From: Oidiodendron maius Zn
Taxonomy: Eukaryota; Ascomycota; Leotiomycetes; Myxotrichaceae
Length of the DNA stretch: 64,000 nucleotides
Direction: 5' to 3'
Assembly (NCBI GenBank): GCA_000827325.1
Contig: KN832891.1
Span: 496,001 to 560,000, forward strand
The first letter of the stretch is position 1, and every line of letters starts with the position of its first letter. The notes under the pieces are model-generated. The model searched no databases, was not told where the DNA came from, and worked only from the letters and a program-made list of their open reading frames with translations. A program made the translations under genes and the position numbers. This document shows positions 43,638 through 54,701 of this stretch, piece by piece.

Positions 43638-46600
43638 TAAGAACAAGTTTAATAAACCTTCTAGAAATAGAGCTTAAATATATCCCTCTCTTTTATATTA
43701 AACCTATTATATTAAATAGATCTATAAAGCTATAATATAATATTCTATAAGCCTACTCTAACTAGAAGTCAAGTAGAAGAGATATTAGATTAGAGCCTTC
43801 TATCTATTACTACCCTCTTTAGCTCCTCTTGATTAAGTTAAACTGGCCCTTCTTAAGAAGAGTCTAAAATACTAAGCCTTTATTATTAACCCCTATATTA
43901 GTAATAATATTAACTATATAATATAAGCCTATAGATAAAGCAGCAGCTATCTAAAAGATAGGAGAATCCTCTACTTACTAGAAAACACTTCCTATATAGT
44001 CTAGAGACTCTATCCTTAAGTTCTAGCTAATTGATTTAGACTTTATTTAAAATCTGGAACTAAGGGTATATCTGAATTAGAGCTTATTAAACCTTATTGG
44101 ATCCTTAGTCCAGCTGATAGACAAGCAGTTTCAGAGTCTTCTAGTATAGTTTCTAGCTAAAGACCTAAGAACTAGTATACTAGATACTTAAGAACTCCTT
44201 TACTACCTACTAGAAGATTTAGATAACTCTTCTTCTAATAGCTTCTATAGATCTTATTAGGATTATAGCTCTAGATACTACTAGTATAATCAGAGCCACC
44301 TATAATCTATAAAGTGTTCCTCTAAATATATAGATTCTACTAAGCTTAATAATAGTGTTTTATCTATCTATATTATATAGAGATCCCTCCTATAAGGAAA
44401 ACTGTATATTAATATAGACTAGTAGTCTATAGAATAAGACTAGATCAATTATATCTTTAGCTATACTAAAGGTAAAGCCTAGAGCTTCCTAGAACTAAGG
44501 ATCAATAAGGATAGTCTAGATCTCTAGCTAACTATAGATAAGATACTAGAGTATTTAAATATAGTCTTCTAGAACTACTTTAAGACTAAGCAGTCAGAGA
44601 ACTCTTTTTATACCCTAAAGTATTCTCTAGAGCAGGACTTTAATAAATTCTATACTAAGTTTATATATCTAGCCTTAGTAGAAAGGGTCCCCTCTATTAT
44701 ATAGTAAAATTACTTATAGTATAAGCTAAATAAAGAGTTCAAGAACTAGCTCCTAGCTATATACTACTAATACTCTATATATTAGGAACTAGTATATAAA
44801 TACTAGAGACTAAGCATTGACTTTAAGAAGCTTTACTATTAATTCCTATCTATAAGTCAGGTCTAGTATTACTAGCCTAATCCTTCAGCTATATAACCTA
44901 TAAAACCTAGTGATTCTACTATATAGCTACCTTTAGGTATACTACTAGTATCTAAATGTTTATATAGACTGTTCTAAGCTTTATCTATAGCTAAGAAAAG
45001 GGATTTATTAACTCTAGATTCTAGAGTATTCTCTATACTAGTAACTAATCTATTAAAAGTATCTTGCTTTAACTATAGTAAAGTAGAGTATTTTACTAAC
45101 TCTTACTTTAACCCTTATACTATACTAAGGATTAATAAGATTAAACAAGATATTAAGGTTTTTAGTAATAAAGCAAATAATAAAGCTAACTCTAAATCTA
45201 AGTTAGAAAACTAGAAGCTCTAAGCTAAAGCTCCCCCTTTAGAGCCTATATATTCAACCTCTAGTAGATTGATTTAAATTTACTAATAGTAAGTAACTCC
45301 TTTACTCTTATATATATACTTTATAAGGATAAGGTTATAATCTAAGCTGAAGCCTTTAGTGATACTAGAGCTAATAGCTATATTTTCCTTAATTCAAGAT
45401 TTATATTAGACCTCTACTATACTTTCAATTTAAAGCCTAGACAACTTCCTTAAGCTATCTACTCTAAAGGATTTAATAATAAGAAAGAGTCTTTAATATC
45501 TTAATACCTCTTGTTTAATATAGAGATTAATAGCTATAAGATCTATAACCTTCTAATACTAATTATAGAGCTAGGTTTTTATAATATTATTATTAGAAGG
45601 AATTTCTTTAATTATTTCTATATTTTAATTAATGTTTATAACTAATAGTTATAATAGCTTCAGGAATTTCCCTCTAATAAGACTTACTTATAAACTATTA
45701 CTATATACCTAAAAAGTGAGATTAAGCCTTAAAAGATCTAGCTATAATATCAATAAGATATATTTAGAAGGGACTACCTAATTACTTATAATAAAAGGAG
45801 ATATAAGGATAGTATCTAGATTAAAGCTTTAATAAGGGATCTAGCTAAAGGGCTGCCCTTTAATTACCTAATAGCCAGCCAGCTACCTAACTAACAATTT
45901 AATCTAGCTGTCTAGGAAAATCTAATAAGCCCTCTAGTGCTTTAAGATAGAACTATCCTTCTAGAAGTAAAGGCTTATAGCTTTATATAGAAGTGCTAGA
46001 ACTATAAGAACTTAGAATAGATAGAATAGGAGTTGAAAGGTCTTAATAATCCCTATCTAGCTATACTAAACCCCTCTAAGAAACAATTACTAATCCAGGA
46101 AGTAGAGCTATAAGCTAAGCCTCCTCTAATAATCAATATTAAGATAATTTTAGGTAATAGATTTATACTTAATATAAGATAGCCTAATATAGAAGTATTC
46201 TTGATTACTCTAGATAGTTTAGACTATATAATCAAGGATAAAGGATAGGAGTCCTAGCCTTTACTAGACTAATCAATTAAGGTACTAAAGTAGAAAGTAT
46301 TTAGTTTCCTATACTACTATTTAGACTTCTTCTTAAAAGAGTAATCTAATATCCTACTACTATTTTATAGTATTAACTACTAGATTAAACTAACTAATAA
46401 TAGTAAGGATCTAGAGTTTAGCTATTTAAGTAAATACTTTATAAAGGAGCTTACTACTATATATCGCTATCTAATAGACAGCTTAGCTAAGGGATTTATT
46501 ATAGTAAGCTAAGTACCCTTTATATCTTCTATCTTCTTTATATAAAAGGATAATAGCTCTCTATATTTCTATATAGACTACTATAAGCTTAATATACTAA

Positions 46601-49600
46601 TTAAGAAGAACTAATATCCCTTACCTCTAATTAATAAGACTCTAGTATAACTAGCTAGGGCTAAGGTATTTACTAAGCTAGATATCTAGTAGACTTTCCA
46701 CTAGATCTATATCTTCTCTAAGTCTAAGGAGCTGACTATATTCTAGATATATTATAGGCTATTTTAATACAAGGTCTTTCCCTTTAGACTAACTAATAGA
46801 CTAGCTACCTTTTAGAGCTATATTAATAATATATTAAGAGACCTCCTTAATATAATCTATATAGCTTATCTAGATAATATCCTGATCTACTTTAAGGATA
46901 AGCTTAAATATAAAGTATATATTAAGTAGGTAATTGACTGCCTCTAGACTATAGGCTTATAGGCTGATATTAAGAAATACAAGTTTAGTATTAAACAGAC
47001 AAAATATCTTAGCTTTATTATTTTGACTAATAGTATTTAGATTAACCCTAATAAGATCTAGGTAATTAAGGACTAGATATACCCTTATACTATTAATAGT
47101 ATCTAATCTTTCCTTAGGTTTTATAACTTTTATTATAGGTTTATCTATAACTATAGCTAGATTACTACTCCTCTAACTTACCTGACTTATAAGGATTATA
47201 AGTTTGATTTCAACTAGTCCTATATCTAGGCATTTAAGACCCTTAAATATATACTAATAAGTATACCTTTCCTAGTCTACTATAATATAGATAGTTAGTA
47301 CTTCCTTAAGATAGATATATCTAATATAGTGGTTATAGTAGTATTCTTCTAGAAGGGACTTAATAGAGAATAATATCTAGTCAGATACTTCTTAAAGACT
47401 ATAGCCCTAGCTAAGATAAACTACCTGATCTATAATAAGGAGATACTAGCTATTGTCCAAGTATTGGAATACTAGTATATAGAGCTGGAGGGAACCAAGG
47501 ACCAGGTCCAGGTTATTATAGACTATAAGGCTCTCAAGTACTTTATATCTACTAAGCTACTCTTGGTTTGCTAGGCTAGGTAGACAGAGATCCTCTTACA
47601 ATATCACTTCAAAATCTTATATAAGCTAGACAAATCGAATAAGGCAGACCCCTTGATATAACTTGATAAGAAGGCCTTAAACCAGGCAAAGTGTAATAAC
47701 TAAGAGTAGGTCTTATTGCCTCCAGATCAATTGGATCTATAGATTATATAGGAGCTAGAAGTGAACCGGATAGCCCTCTCCCTCTTACTGATTATAGAAT
47801 AACTAGACTTGATTGATAAGATCCTCTAAGCAAACTGGACTATACCTGAACTAGAGCCTATATACAAGCTAGCTATAGACTAGAAGGGAGGATATACTCT
47901 CAAGAGTAGACTACTTAAGAGATATAGTAAGCTAGTAGTAGCTGAATCAGTTTATATAGATCTGATTATAGCTATATACTATAGTCTAGCTATAGTCTAT
48001 CCAGGCTAGGGCAAGATAAAGGCTCTGATTAGAGTAAGATACTACTAGACAGGGATAGATAATGATATAGACTGCTTTGTTAATAATTGCTATACCTGCT
48101 ATAGGTTAAAGGTCCCTCAAGATAAGACTCTAGAGCTGTTACACCCCTTACTAATACCTGACTAGCTGTAGCAATATATCTTGATTAATTTCAAGGATAT
48201 ACCTCCTGATTAGGATAGTATAAATATAGTTTGTGTCTTTGTAGATAGACTAAGTAAGAGACTAGTTTTAATACCCTATAACAAGTCAGTAGACGCTTAA
48301 GTGATGGCTTAGCTTTACCTGAAGTATATATATAAGTATTATAGGCTAGTAATAACTATAGTCTTAGATTGTAGCCTATAATTTGTATCAGCGTTCTAGG
48401 AAGAGTTTTGCTGATTACTAGATACTAAGTTAAAGCTCTCTATAGCTTACTACCTCTAGACTGATAGATAGACTGAGAATGCGAACTAGTGGATCAATCA
48501 ACAGCTAAGACCCTTTATCAATGCTTTCCAGGATGACTGGTCTAGCTTAATCAATGCAGTTGACTATATAGCTGTAGCTATCCTATATGACTTGATGGGA
48601 TTATTATCCTTCTAGGTTAAGCTAGGCTACCAGCTATAAATGAATATTGACTGGGACTATCTGTAGAACAATATCACGGTCTTGGAGTATATCTATAAGG
48701 CTAGGCAGGATGCCCAGAAGCAGATCGAGAGGATCTACAAGGCCTGGGAGTAGTATAGGGATAGTATAGCCAAGGCTTAGGAGAAGTAATAGATCCAGGC
48801 TAATAAGTACTACTGATCTATAGACTTTCAGGTAGGAGATAAGGTATAGGTATCAATAAGGAACTAGACAAGCAAACGCCCTAGTCAGAAGCTAGGGTAT
48901 TAGAACAAGGGTCTATACGAGATTATAGAGTAAGTCAGACACTTGTATTGGCTTAAGCTACCAGATAACAACAAGCAGTATAATATATTTGTACTAGACC
49001 TCTTGTATAAGGATCTAGGGAACCCCCTACTAGGGCAATATCAAGAACCCCCTCTGTCTATAATATATAACCAGGAGCAGGAGTAGGAGGTTGACCAAGT
49101 GCTCTAGAGCTGCAAGAAGTATTAGAAGCTCTAATACTAGGCTAAGTGGAAAGGTATTGATTATAACCCTATATTTTATAATGCTGAGAGTTTTAAAGGG
49201 GCTCTATATAAGATTAAAGCCTTCTATAATCAATATCCAAAGGCTATAGGACCCCTAGTAAACCTGAAATACTGGCTGGACTGCTATAAACAAGGTAAAG
49301 AACCGGAAAACTATCTAAATAATAACGCTTATACTGATATATGCTAAGTCTAGCCTAGCTATAAAAGGCAGGGAAGGACTAACTTCTAACTACTAGAGCT
49401 TGTACTTATTGGTGACTAAAGTGTACAGGAGCCGAGTCTCTATAAAGTCAAGCTGTGGCCCTAGTCCTGGCCCTCTACTGCTATACTAGGCTATTGACTC
49501 TATAGCCTCCACCCCCTTCAGAACTATTACTGTTTGATTATCGCTACCGTTTAAGGCTTATTATCGTTCTATTCTTGTTGCTAAATGACCTTCAATCACT

Positions 49601-49690
49601 ACTTAATTCTTGTTTCTAGTTACTTTCTGTCGCTACTGAATCGACTTTTATTATATGGCTTGAGGGTAAGCCTCTGAAAGGGGGGGGTAA

Positions 49691-49919
49691 TGTAATGAAC
49701 CTGGCCAGATTAGCTAGCGGTTTACTAGTGTAGCAGTAATTACGCTTCTATAGGTTACCTGACAAGCCTCTCCTATATATAAGGAGCTCTACTCTTGTCC
49801 TCTCCTTTACTCCTTAACTTGTTCTTTTAGTTATCTTGGTTAATAGTTGAATATACCTTGTATCCAGTGCTATGCCTTATCCTAAGGATCTAGATCCCTA
49901 TTCTTCCTGAGCCGTTACA
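49691..49919 (+). repeat. Gypsy LTR 3 (right)
   Basis: 229 bp, begins TGTAATGAACC and ends CCGTTACA, preceded by a polypurine tract (GAAAGGGGGGGG) and followed by target duplication AAACG. It is the best-preserved copy. Confidence 0.92.
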
Positions 49920-50112
49920 AAACGAGGTTTTATATCCGTCCGGAAAAACAACAGATTAAGTTATAAGGAAACCTATATACTGAATATATCTGGACAAAGG
50001 GGGGGTGTAAGGGTATAGGGGTTCTAAGGAGTATAGTATAAGTATATAGAGAATAGAAGGTAATAGTCTCTATATTTATAAGACTAAATATTACTCTTTA
50101 AGAATTAGCTAT
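49920..50112. other. Flank of Gypsy dimer with polypurine tract and LTR-like start
   Basis: A run ACAAAGGGGGGG at about 49995-50008 followed by TGTAAGGGTATAGGGG looks like the polypurine tract and LTR start of another LTR element. I found no second copy of this LTR in the window, so the call is tentative. Confidence 0.35.
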
Positions 50113-50341
50113 TATAACAGCTTAAGAAGAATAGGGATCTGGATCCTTAGGATAATATATAGTGCTAGATACAAGGTATATTCAACTATCAACCAATATA
50201 ACTAAGAGAATAAGTTAAGGAGTAAAGGAGAGGACGAGAGCAGAGCTCCTTATATACAGGGGGGGCCAGTCAGGTGATCTGCAGAAGCGTGATTACTGCT
50301 GTGCTGGTAAACCGCTAGCTAATCTGGCCAGGTTCGTCACA
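50113..50341 (-). repeat. Solo LTR of the Gypsy family, inverted
   Basis: The reverse complement aligns end to end (229 bp) with the three Gypsy LTRs, beginning TGTGACGAACCTGG at 50341. No matching target duplication is visible at its borders, so it may be a solo LTR inside older repeat sequence or a rearranged end. Confidence 0.85.
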
Positions 50342-51129
50342 GGAGGGGGATTTAGATTAGTTATACTCTTGAATATACGGAACTCTCTATTAACCGGAAA
50401 TAATCCTTGAATATTAGTGTTCTGTATTATCTAGAGATTCCTGTAATATATAGTAAAATAAAAGGGGGCGAATCAGTGTATAGGAAGCAGGGGGCATCCT
50501 TAGCGCTGTGGCAAGCGACGACGGAGGAGGGGATACTGTATTATACTCTACTGTACTGTATTACAGAACGTAAGCGAAAAACACTCAAGGGTACATTGAG
50601 AAAGCGTGGTTGGTGTGAGCCAGGGTCCGCGATGACTGACTGGATCGTCAGAACGACGTTGCCCGCGACGGATACCGGCAAGACGCCGTCGAGGACGCCG
50701 CAGGGGTTGTATGTAAAGGTACATACAAAATACTCGGCTCTGATTCGTTTCTTCGTAAACAGCATAATAAGGCTGCTCGTGCCCTCACGTCTCAGTCGGC
50801 CATATGAAACACGAGTCACACAGACGGCATTGCACAGATCCCGAGCGGCTGCGAGCACTGAATGATTGGGTCATAGAGGCATGGATCCAATATTCATCTC
50901 TCGATAAGGGATGGATCGGCTTGCGGGTCAAAGAGCTGCTCGTTCGGTTATGTAACTTAACCAACAGTTGGTTAACTTACATAACCGAATGATTACTGAC
51001 TTTTCAATCCAACGCGTCAGTTTCATCTTCTCTTCTTCGTGTGTTGGCAGATTGATGGATTCCAATTTTTCTTGGTCTTAGCTTGCGATACCTTTTCGCT
51101 ATTCCGATGCCAAAGGGGCTGACTCCTTC
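50342..51129. other. Intergenic with open frames of doubtful status and a long palindrome
   Basis: Open frames on both strands between 50407 and 50865 overlap each other and resemble nothing I know. The 47-bp palindrome at 50943-50989 is listed separately. Confidence 0.4.
50943..50989. repeat. 47-bp near-perfect palindrome
   Basis: Left arm 50943-50965 (TTCGGTTATGTAACTTAACC...) and right arm 50967-50989 are reverse complements over 23 bp with one mismatch and a 1-nt spacer. It lies 140 bp before the start of the membrane-protein gene. It could be two abutting terminal inverted repeats of a DNA transposon, or a cruciform-forming regulatory site. Confidence 0.75.
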
Positions 51130-52002
51130 ATGGCGACCTCAACTGGGATACCCGTTATAACATCATTCGCTCACAAACCTCTTACAACCACATACACGCC
51201 CCCGGCAGACTGCTCAGGCCTATATCAAACTGGAGGTGTCTATTTCGTTGATCTCAGCCTATCATGCCTCCCCCCTAGTGCTAGCACGGATGCGACGGAT
51301 TTCTTCTCTCCAGGGATCGCATGTCCTTCTGGGTACTACTCTGCCTGCCATGATACCAGAGGCCTTTCCAGTATCACGACCGTTACTTGCTGCCCTTTCC
51401 GTGGCGACATAAGCCTATCCTGCGTGGATCCCGGAACGCTCTCAGAAGTCTGGGCGACCCTTTTCTGTAGCTGGATTGCTCCTTCTACCACCACGCTATC
51501 CATAACGCTATCGACAAATGGCGGGACAACATCGACTAGCGGGGTCCAGTTTATATCCCCAGCTGGATTGAACGCCTACGGTGTTCGTATGGTCTACGAA
51601 AGCACCGACCTACTAACTTCTACCACCAACAAGCCAGCACAGACATCCGCGCCTTTAACAATATCAATAAGCAATACAGCTGCAACGACAACGACAACGG
51701 CAGCGTCACAGACACAGTCGACGTCACCACCATCCACGAAATCGACATCCGCTACAACAATCGCAATAGCTGTAGTGATCCCGGTGGTTGCTCTCATAGT
51801 ACTCATAGCAGCATATATGTGGTGGAGGAAGCAACGCCAGGGAAAGATGGAACTAGTAACAGTAAGCGAGTTTTACGGCAAGCCGCCGGTGGATGAACTA
51901 CCGGGTGAGTCACAGCGAGGCGAGCTTCCTGGTGATCCTGCAAAGCTCTCAAGTTACGGAAATGCGCCGCCAGCAGAACTAGCTGCTAATGACCCGAGGT
52001 AG
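51130..52002 (+). CDS. Single-pass membrane protein with Cys-rich and Ser/Thr-rich ectodomain, 290 aa
   Basis: A single-exon ATG-started gene. Residues 28-115 hold eight cysteines (for example CPSGYYSACHD and VTCCPF), residues 118-208 are Ser/Thr-rich and probably O-glycosylated, residues 210-230 (IAIAVVIPVVALIVLIAAYM) form one transmembrane helix, followed by basic WWRKQRQ and a polar tail. This is the architecture of a widespread fungal surface-protein group that resembles Wsc/Mid2-type sensors in layout, but no cleaved signal peptide is evident and I cannot assign a function. No frame damage. Confidence 0.75.
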   Translation: MATSTGIPVITSFAHKPLTTTYTPPADCSGLYQTGGVYFVDLSLSCLPPSASTDATDFFSPGIACPSGYYSACHDTRGLSSITTVTCCPFRGDISLSCVDPGTLSEVWATLFCSWIAPSTTTLSITLSTNGGTTSTSGVQFISPAGLNAYGVRMVYESTDLLTSTTNKPAQTSAPLTISISNTAATTTTTAASQTQSTSPPSTKSTSATTIAIAVVIPVVALIVLIAAYMWWRKQRQGKMELVTVSEFYGKPPVDELPGESQRGELPGDPAKLSSYGNAPPAELAANDPR

Positions 52003-52326
52003 AATACTTGGAGTTGTTGGATATATCGCAGACGTATTGGAGCTATGGAAGTTCCGACAGAGACGAATTTTCTTGATTCTTCAGTGCATTTGTGAGGTGC
52101 CATGATATTCAATCCAGTTGAAAGTTCGGCTCCAGACTTTTGTCCCTTCAGCCCATATATCAATAAAAGCGAGATTGCCCACAGCGTTCCTCTAGGGATA
52201 ATCGTGCTAATAATAGCCATGGCCCGTAGTGTCCTCATGCTACTCACATCACATTTGTTGAAAAGGAATAAAAGTGCAGGTTCTGGCAACACATCGGAAG
52301 CGACTCTATCTCTCGGCCAAACCGGG
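52003..52326. other. Intergenic, nothing recognised
   Basis: The short open frames here lie antisense to each other and to the membrane-protein gene end; no gene is supported. Confidence 0.35.
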
Positions 52327-52547
52327 TACCGTATTAATTGGTATCTAAGCCCCCCTATGTGGCCCGTGCGAGACAAATGCCCTCTCTCACGAGGGGGCTT
52401 ACTTCGTATAGCAAAGGGATTTACTATGGTAGATGGTCTGTGCGCCATAAAAATTTGCAGCGACCCTTCGCCAGGGGGGGGGGGTTGTAAACGGAGGGGG
52501 GCTTATACTGTAGCGAAGGGGGGCCTGATAAACCAATTAATACGGTA
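52327..52547. mobile_element. MITE, 221 bp, TA-flanked (Tc1/mariner-like)
   Basis: Perfect 15-bp terminal inverted repeats TACCGTATTAATTGG / CCAATTAATACGGTA, extending imperfectly into a C-run/G-run (...GCCCCCCT / AGGGGGGC...). The ends read TA|CCG...CGG|TA, so the TA may be the target duplication expected of Tc1/mariner-type elements. There is no coding capacity. The interior contains the core CCCCCCTATGTGGCCCGTGC, found again at 36787-36862. Confidence 0.75.
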
Positions 52548-53399
52548 GAAGTTTTAGTAAGCGCATTGCAAGTTCACATCTAGTGAAGAGATCCATGCCT
52601 GTCTCGAGCTGAAGCATCGTCACGTGGAGACGGCAAGGGTGTGGCATCTGTTCTACGTGGGGTACTTTTGACAGCGATACGCCACGACCTAATCCAGGGG
52701 ACTGCGCCGCGTTTCCCACCAATAACAAACAGCTGTTTGCTGCCGCGTACTTACGGAGGTGCGGACCGTAAAGTTTGTCTTACCGTTTCTGCGGGGGTTG
52801 CGCTGAAAAGCCCTGAAGCATAGCCTGTAGTAGGATTTTGCCGGGCAGAATTCAAGACGGTGAGCCAAACTTCACGGCCAGCACATCCGAAGATAGCATC
52901 CTTGATCTGCATGTTGGTCGCCCAAGTTGGGGTCTCACTCCCAGGAGGGTACGGCGGTAACTGAACCCATGTTATCCGGGAAATGGTACGGTACAGGGAT
53001 TGCTGTCTTCAACTATTACGGGCTCGATTTCAGGGACTCTCTCCTGCATTCCTGAACAATTTCAGAAAACACTACCTAGTATATTTTAGGGTGTATTAGC
53101 AGATTTAAAACTCTAGCCCACTAGTTCGCTTAAATATCATAAGAGTTGGAGAGGTTAGAGGATTCAAACTTCAGTCACCTAGTACAGTGAAAGTCGAAGT
53201 CGGTGTCACCAGAACACTCTTATGCATTGATATCCTTGTCCTGGCTTTCTATAGCAGAAACTCGTTATGCTACGATATAACAGAAGCAAATTTAAAATTC
53301 TACTATATAGAGTGCCTTTTTGCTCTAAAAACCCCTTTAGAAAGCAGGTTTCGGAGGGAAGAGGGAGGCGCTGCTTGAAGGCCAAAAGGTCTCCCTTAG
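52548..53399. other. Intergenic, nothing recognised
   Basis: No supported gene. There are two similar stretches near 53100-53175 (TTTAAAACTCTAGCCCACTAG and GATTCAAACTTCAGTCACC) that recall tRNA T-arm sequence but do not form a tRNA. Confidence 0.35.
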
Positions 53400-53556
53400 A
53401 GAGAGGATGTTACCCTTCAATTAATTAAGCCGTTGAGCACCCTTTTACAGCTGTATCTACACCCTCTACGATTCATCCTTCTGCATAATATCACTAATCC
53501 AGAGCAGTTGGTTAGCCGCAACTGAGTTTGGCGCTTATTGCTCGTAAACCTTGACA
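53400..53556 (+). repeat. Decayed LTR fragment related to Copia-2
   Basis: Matches the right half of the Copia-2 LTR in order: TTAATTAA, GAGCACCCTTTTACAGC, CTACGATTCAT, TTCTGC, then GCGCTTATTGCTCGTAAACC and the terminal TTGACA. The match is clearly diverged with small gaps, so this is an older solo or truncated LTR of the same or a sister family. Confidence 0.65.
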
Positions 53557-53637
53557 CTCAGACCTCCAGCCCGGATATACTGATCCCTGCACGCCTGTTT
53601 GGTACTTAGACAAGCCTCAAGGACTGCAACTAGTGCA

Positions 53638-53697
53638 ATGCACGAGTGGATGCACGAGTGGACGCACGTGCGGATGCAGGAGTGGATGTACGTGTGG
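53638..53697. repeat. Minisatellite, five 12-bp units (ATGCACGAGTGG)
   Basis: Five head-to-tail units of 12 bp. Units 1 and 2 are identical (ATGCACGAGTGG) and units 3 to 5 differ at one to three positions. Not within a supported gene. Confidence 0.8.
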
Positions 53698-54701
53698 AAG
53701 CGGAGTTATTACTATAAATACGCCAATCCAGGTAGCTAGCATTACTAAGTAAAATGGGACGTGAAACCGACTAAAGTTACCCATAGCTTTGCTTTCTCTA
53801 ATTAAGTAGCTTATTGGCTGTTAAACTGGTTGAATCTTATAGGCCCTACGTCCGACGGCTGGTATGATTCAGCGTCTACACCTGCTAGTTGTTTTGTTGT
53901 CAGTTTGTAGTAGTGGTAGAAGTTATATGTCACCAGATTAACGTCCTATAGATCCTGCAATTGATTGACTTATTCCTACTTGAATGTAAGAAGTTCCAGG
54001 TATCTGCAAATAGAAAGCCAAAAATAGTACCATCTCGCAAGATTACGGTATCCTAAGCTTTGCTTGCCTGGTCCATAAGGCCAGGTCGGTCTCGAGAGTA
54101 AGTGACGAGACAGGTAATAGGAGTTGCCCTAGAAGCAATAATTTGAAGAGTGAGTAGAAAGAAGTTAGATTCACAACTTAAAATTCGAATGGCGAATAGG
54201 GCACGAGATTGAAAGCTGCAGTCTGAGCTTTAGAATACTTTAAATGTTTAATCTTGAGAAAGAGAAATTTGCGAGTCATTTTAGCATTGCGGACAAAAAT
54301 CTCGGAAATTTATAATAAATAGAAGAAGTAGCTGTATCTTTACTAACCGTTTTATGCATATATATGGTATCTTGAAAGGACAGGTCACAGGTACGCAGGT
54401 TATAGTCAGCAATCAAGGTAAAACTCGGTTTTATTGACCATTGAGTTATGCAGAGACAAGTAAAGTAAGAAGAAAGTGAATGCAAGAGAATCAAAGCCCT
54501 TATAAGTGCTTGGTACCATGCACTCAATTGAGCCACTGAATAGGCTCCCACATAGTTACCTTATAGGCACCAGCAGACATTTTAGTAGGCAACCATATCG
54601 CACGTATAGTGTGTACTTGAAGCCTTAGGACTCCATCAATATATTATGTAGTTGGAATAACTAGTTCCTCCATCGCAATTAGGTACTTTCCTATATTCTC
54701 G
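53698..54701. other. Intergenic, 3' side of the zinc-cluster regulator
   Basis: No gene supported in about 1 kb. A minus-strand open frame at 54276-54551 has no recognisable feature. Confidence 0.35.

Larger units (their letters stand above)
37917..49919 (+). mobile_element. Tandem Ty3/Gypsy (chromovirus-like) dimer, LTR-int-LTR-int-LTR, broken
   Basis: A 12.0-kb fossil made of two head-to-tail Gypsy units sharing a middle LTR. The three 229-bp LTRs are at 37917-38145, 43409-43637 and 49691-49919. The whole block is flanked by one 5-bp target duplication, AAACG (37912-37916 and 49920-49924), so it counts as one insertion that became a dimer, most simply by recombination between LTRs. Unit 1 has about 5.3 kb of internal sequence and unit 2 about 6.1 kb. 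In unit 2 the order is gag (about 44.1-44.9 kb), protease/reverse transcriptase (about 46-47 kb), RNase H (about 47.3-47.65 kb), integrase (about 47.9-48.7 kb) and a chromodomain-like region (about 49.1-49.3 kb). Reverse transcriptase before integrase marks Ty3/Gypsy. The outer LTRs differ at about 20 positions, all transitions. Both units are extremely A/T-shifted and broken very many times. Confidence 0.88.

Noticed and set aside
50407-50865. 152-residue open frame on the plus strand and an overlapping frame on the minus strand
   Set aside because: No family resemblance, the first codon used is not an ATG, and the two frames are mirror shadows of each other.
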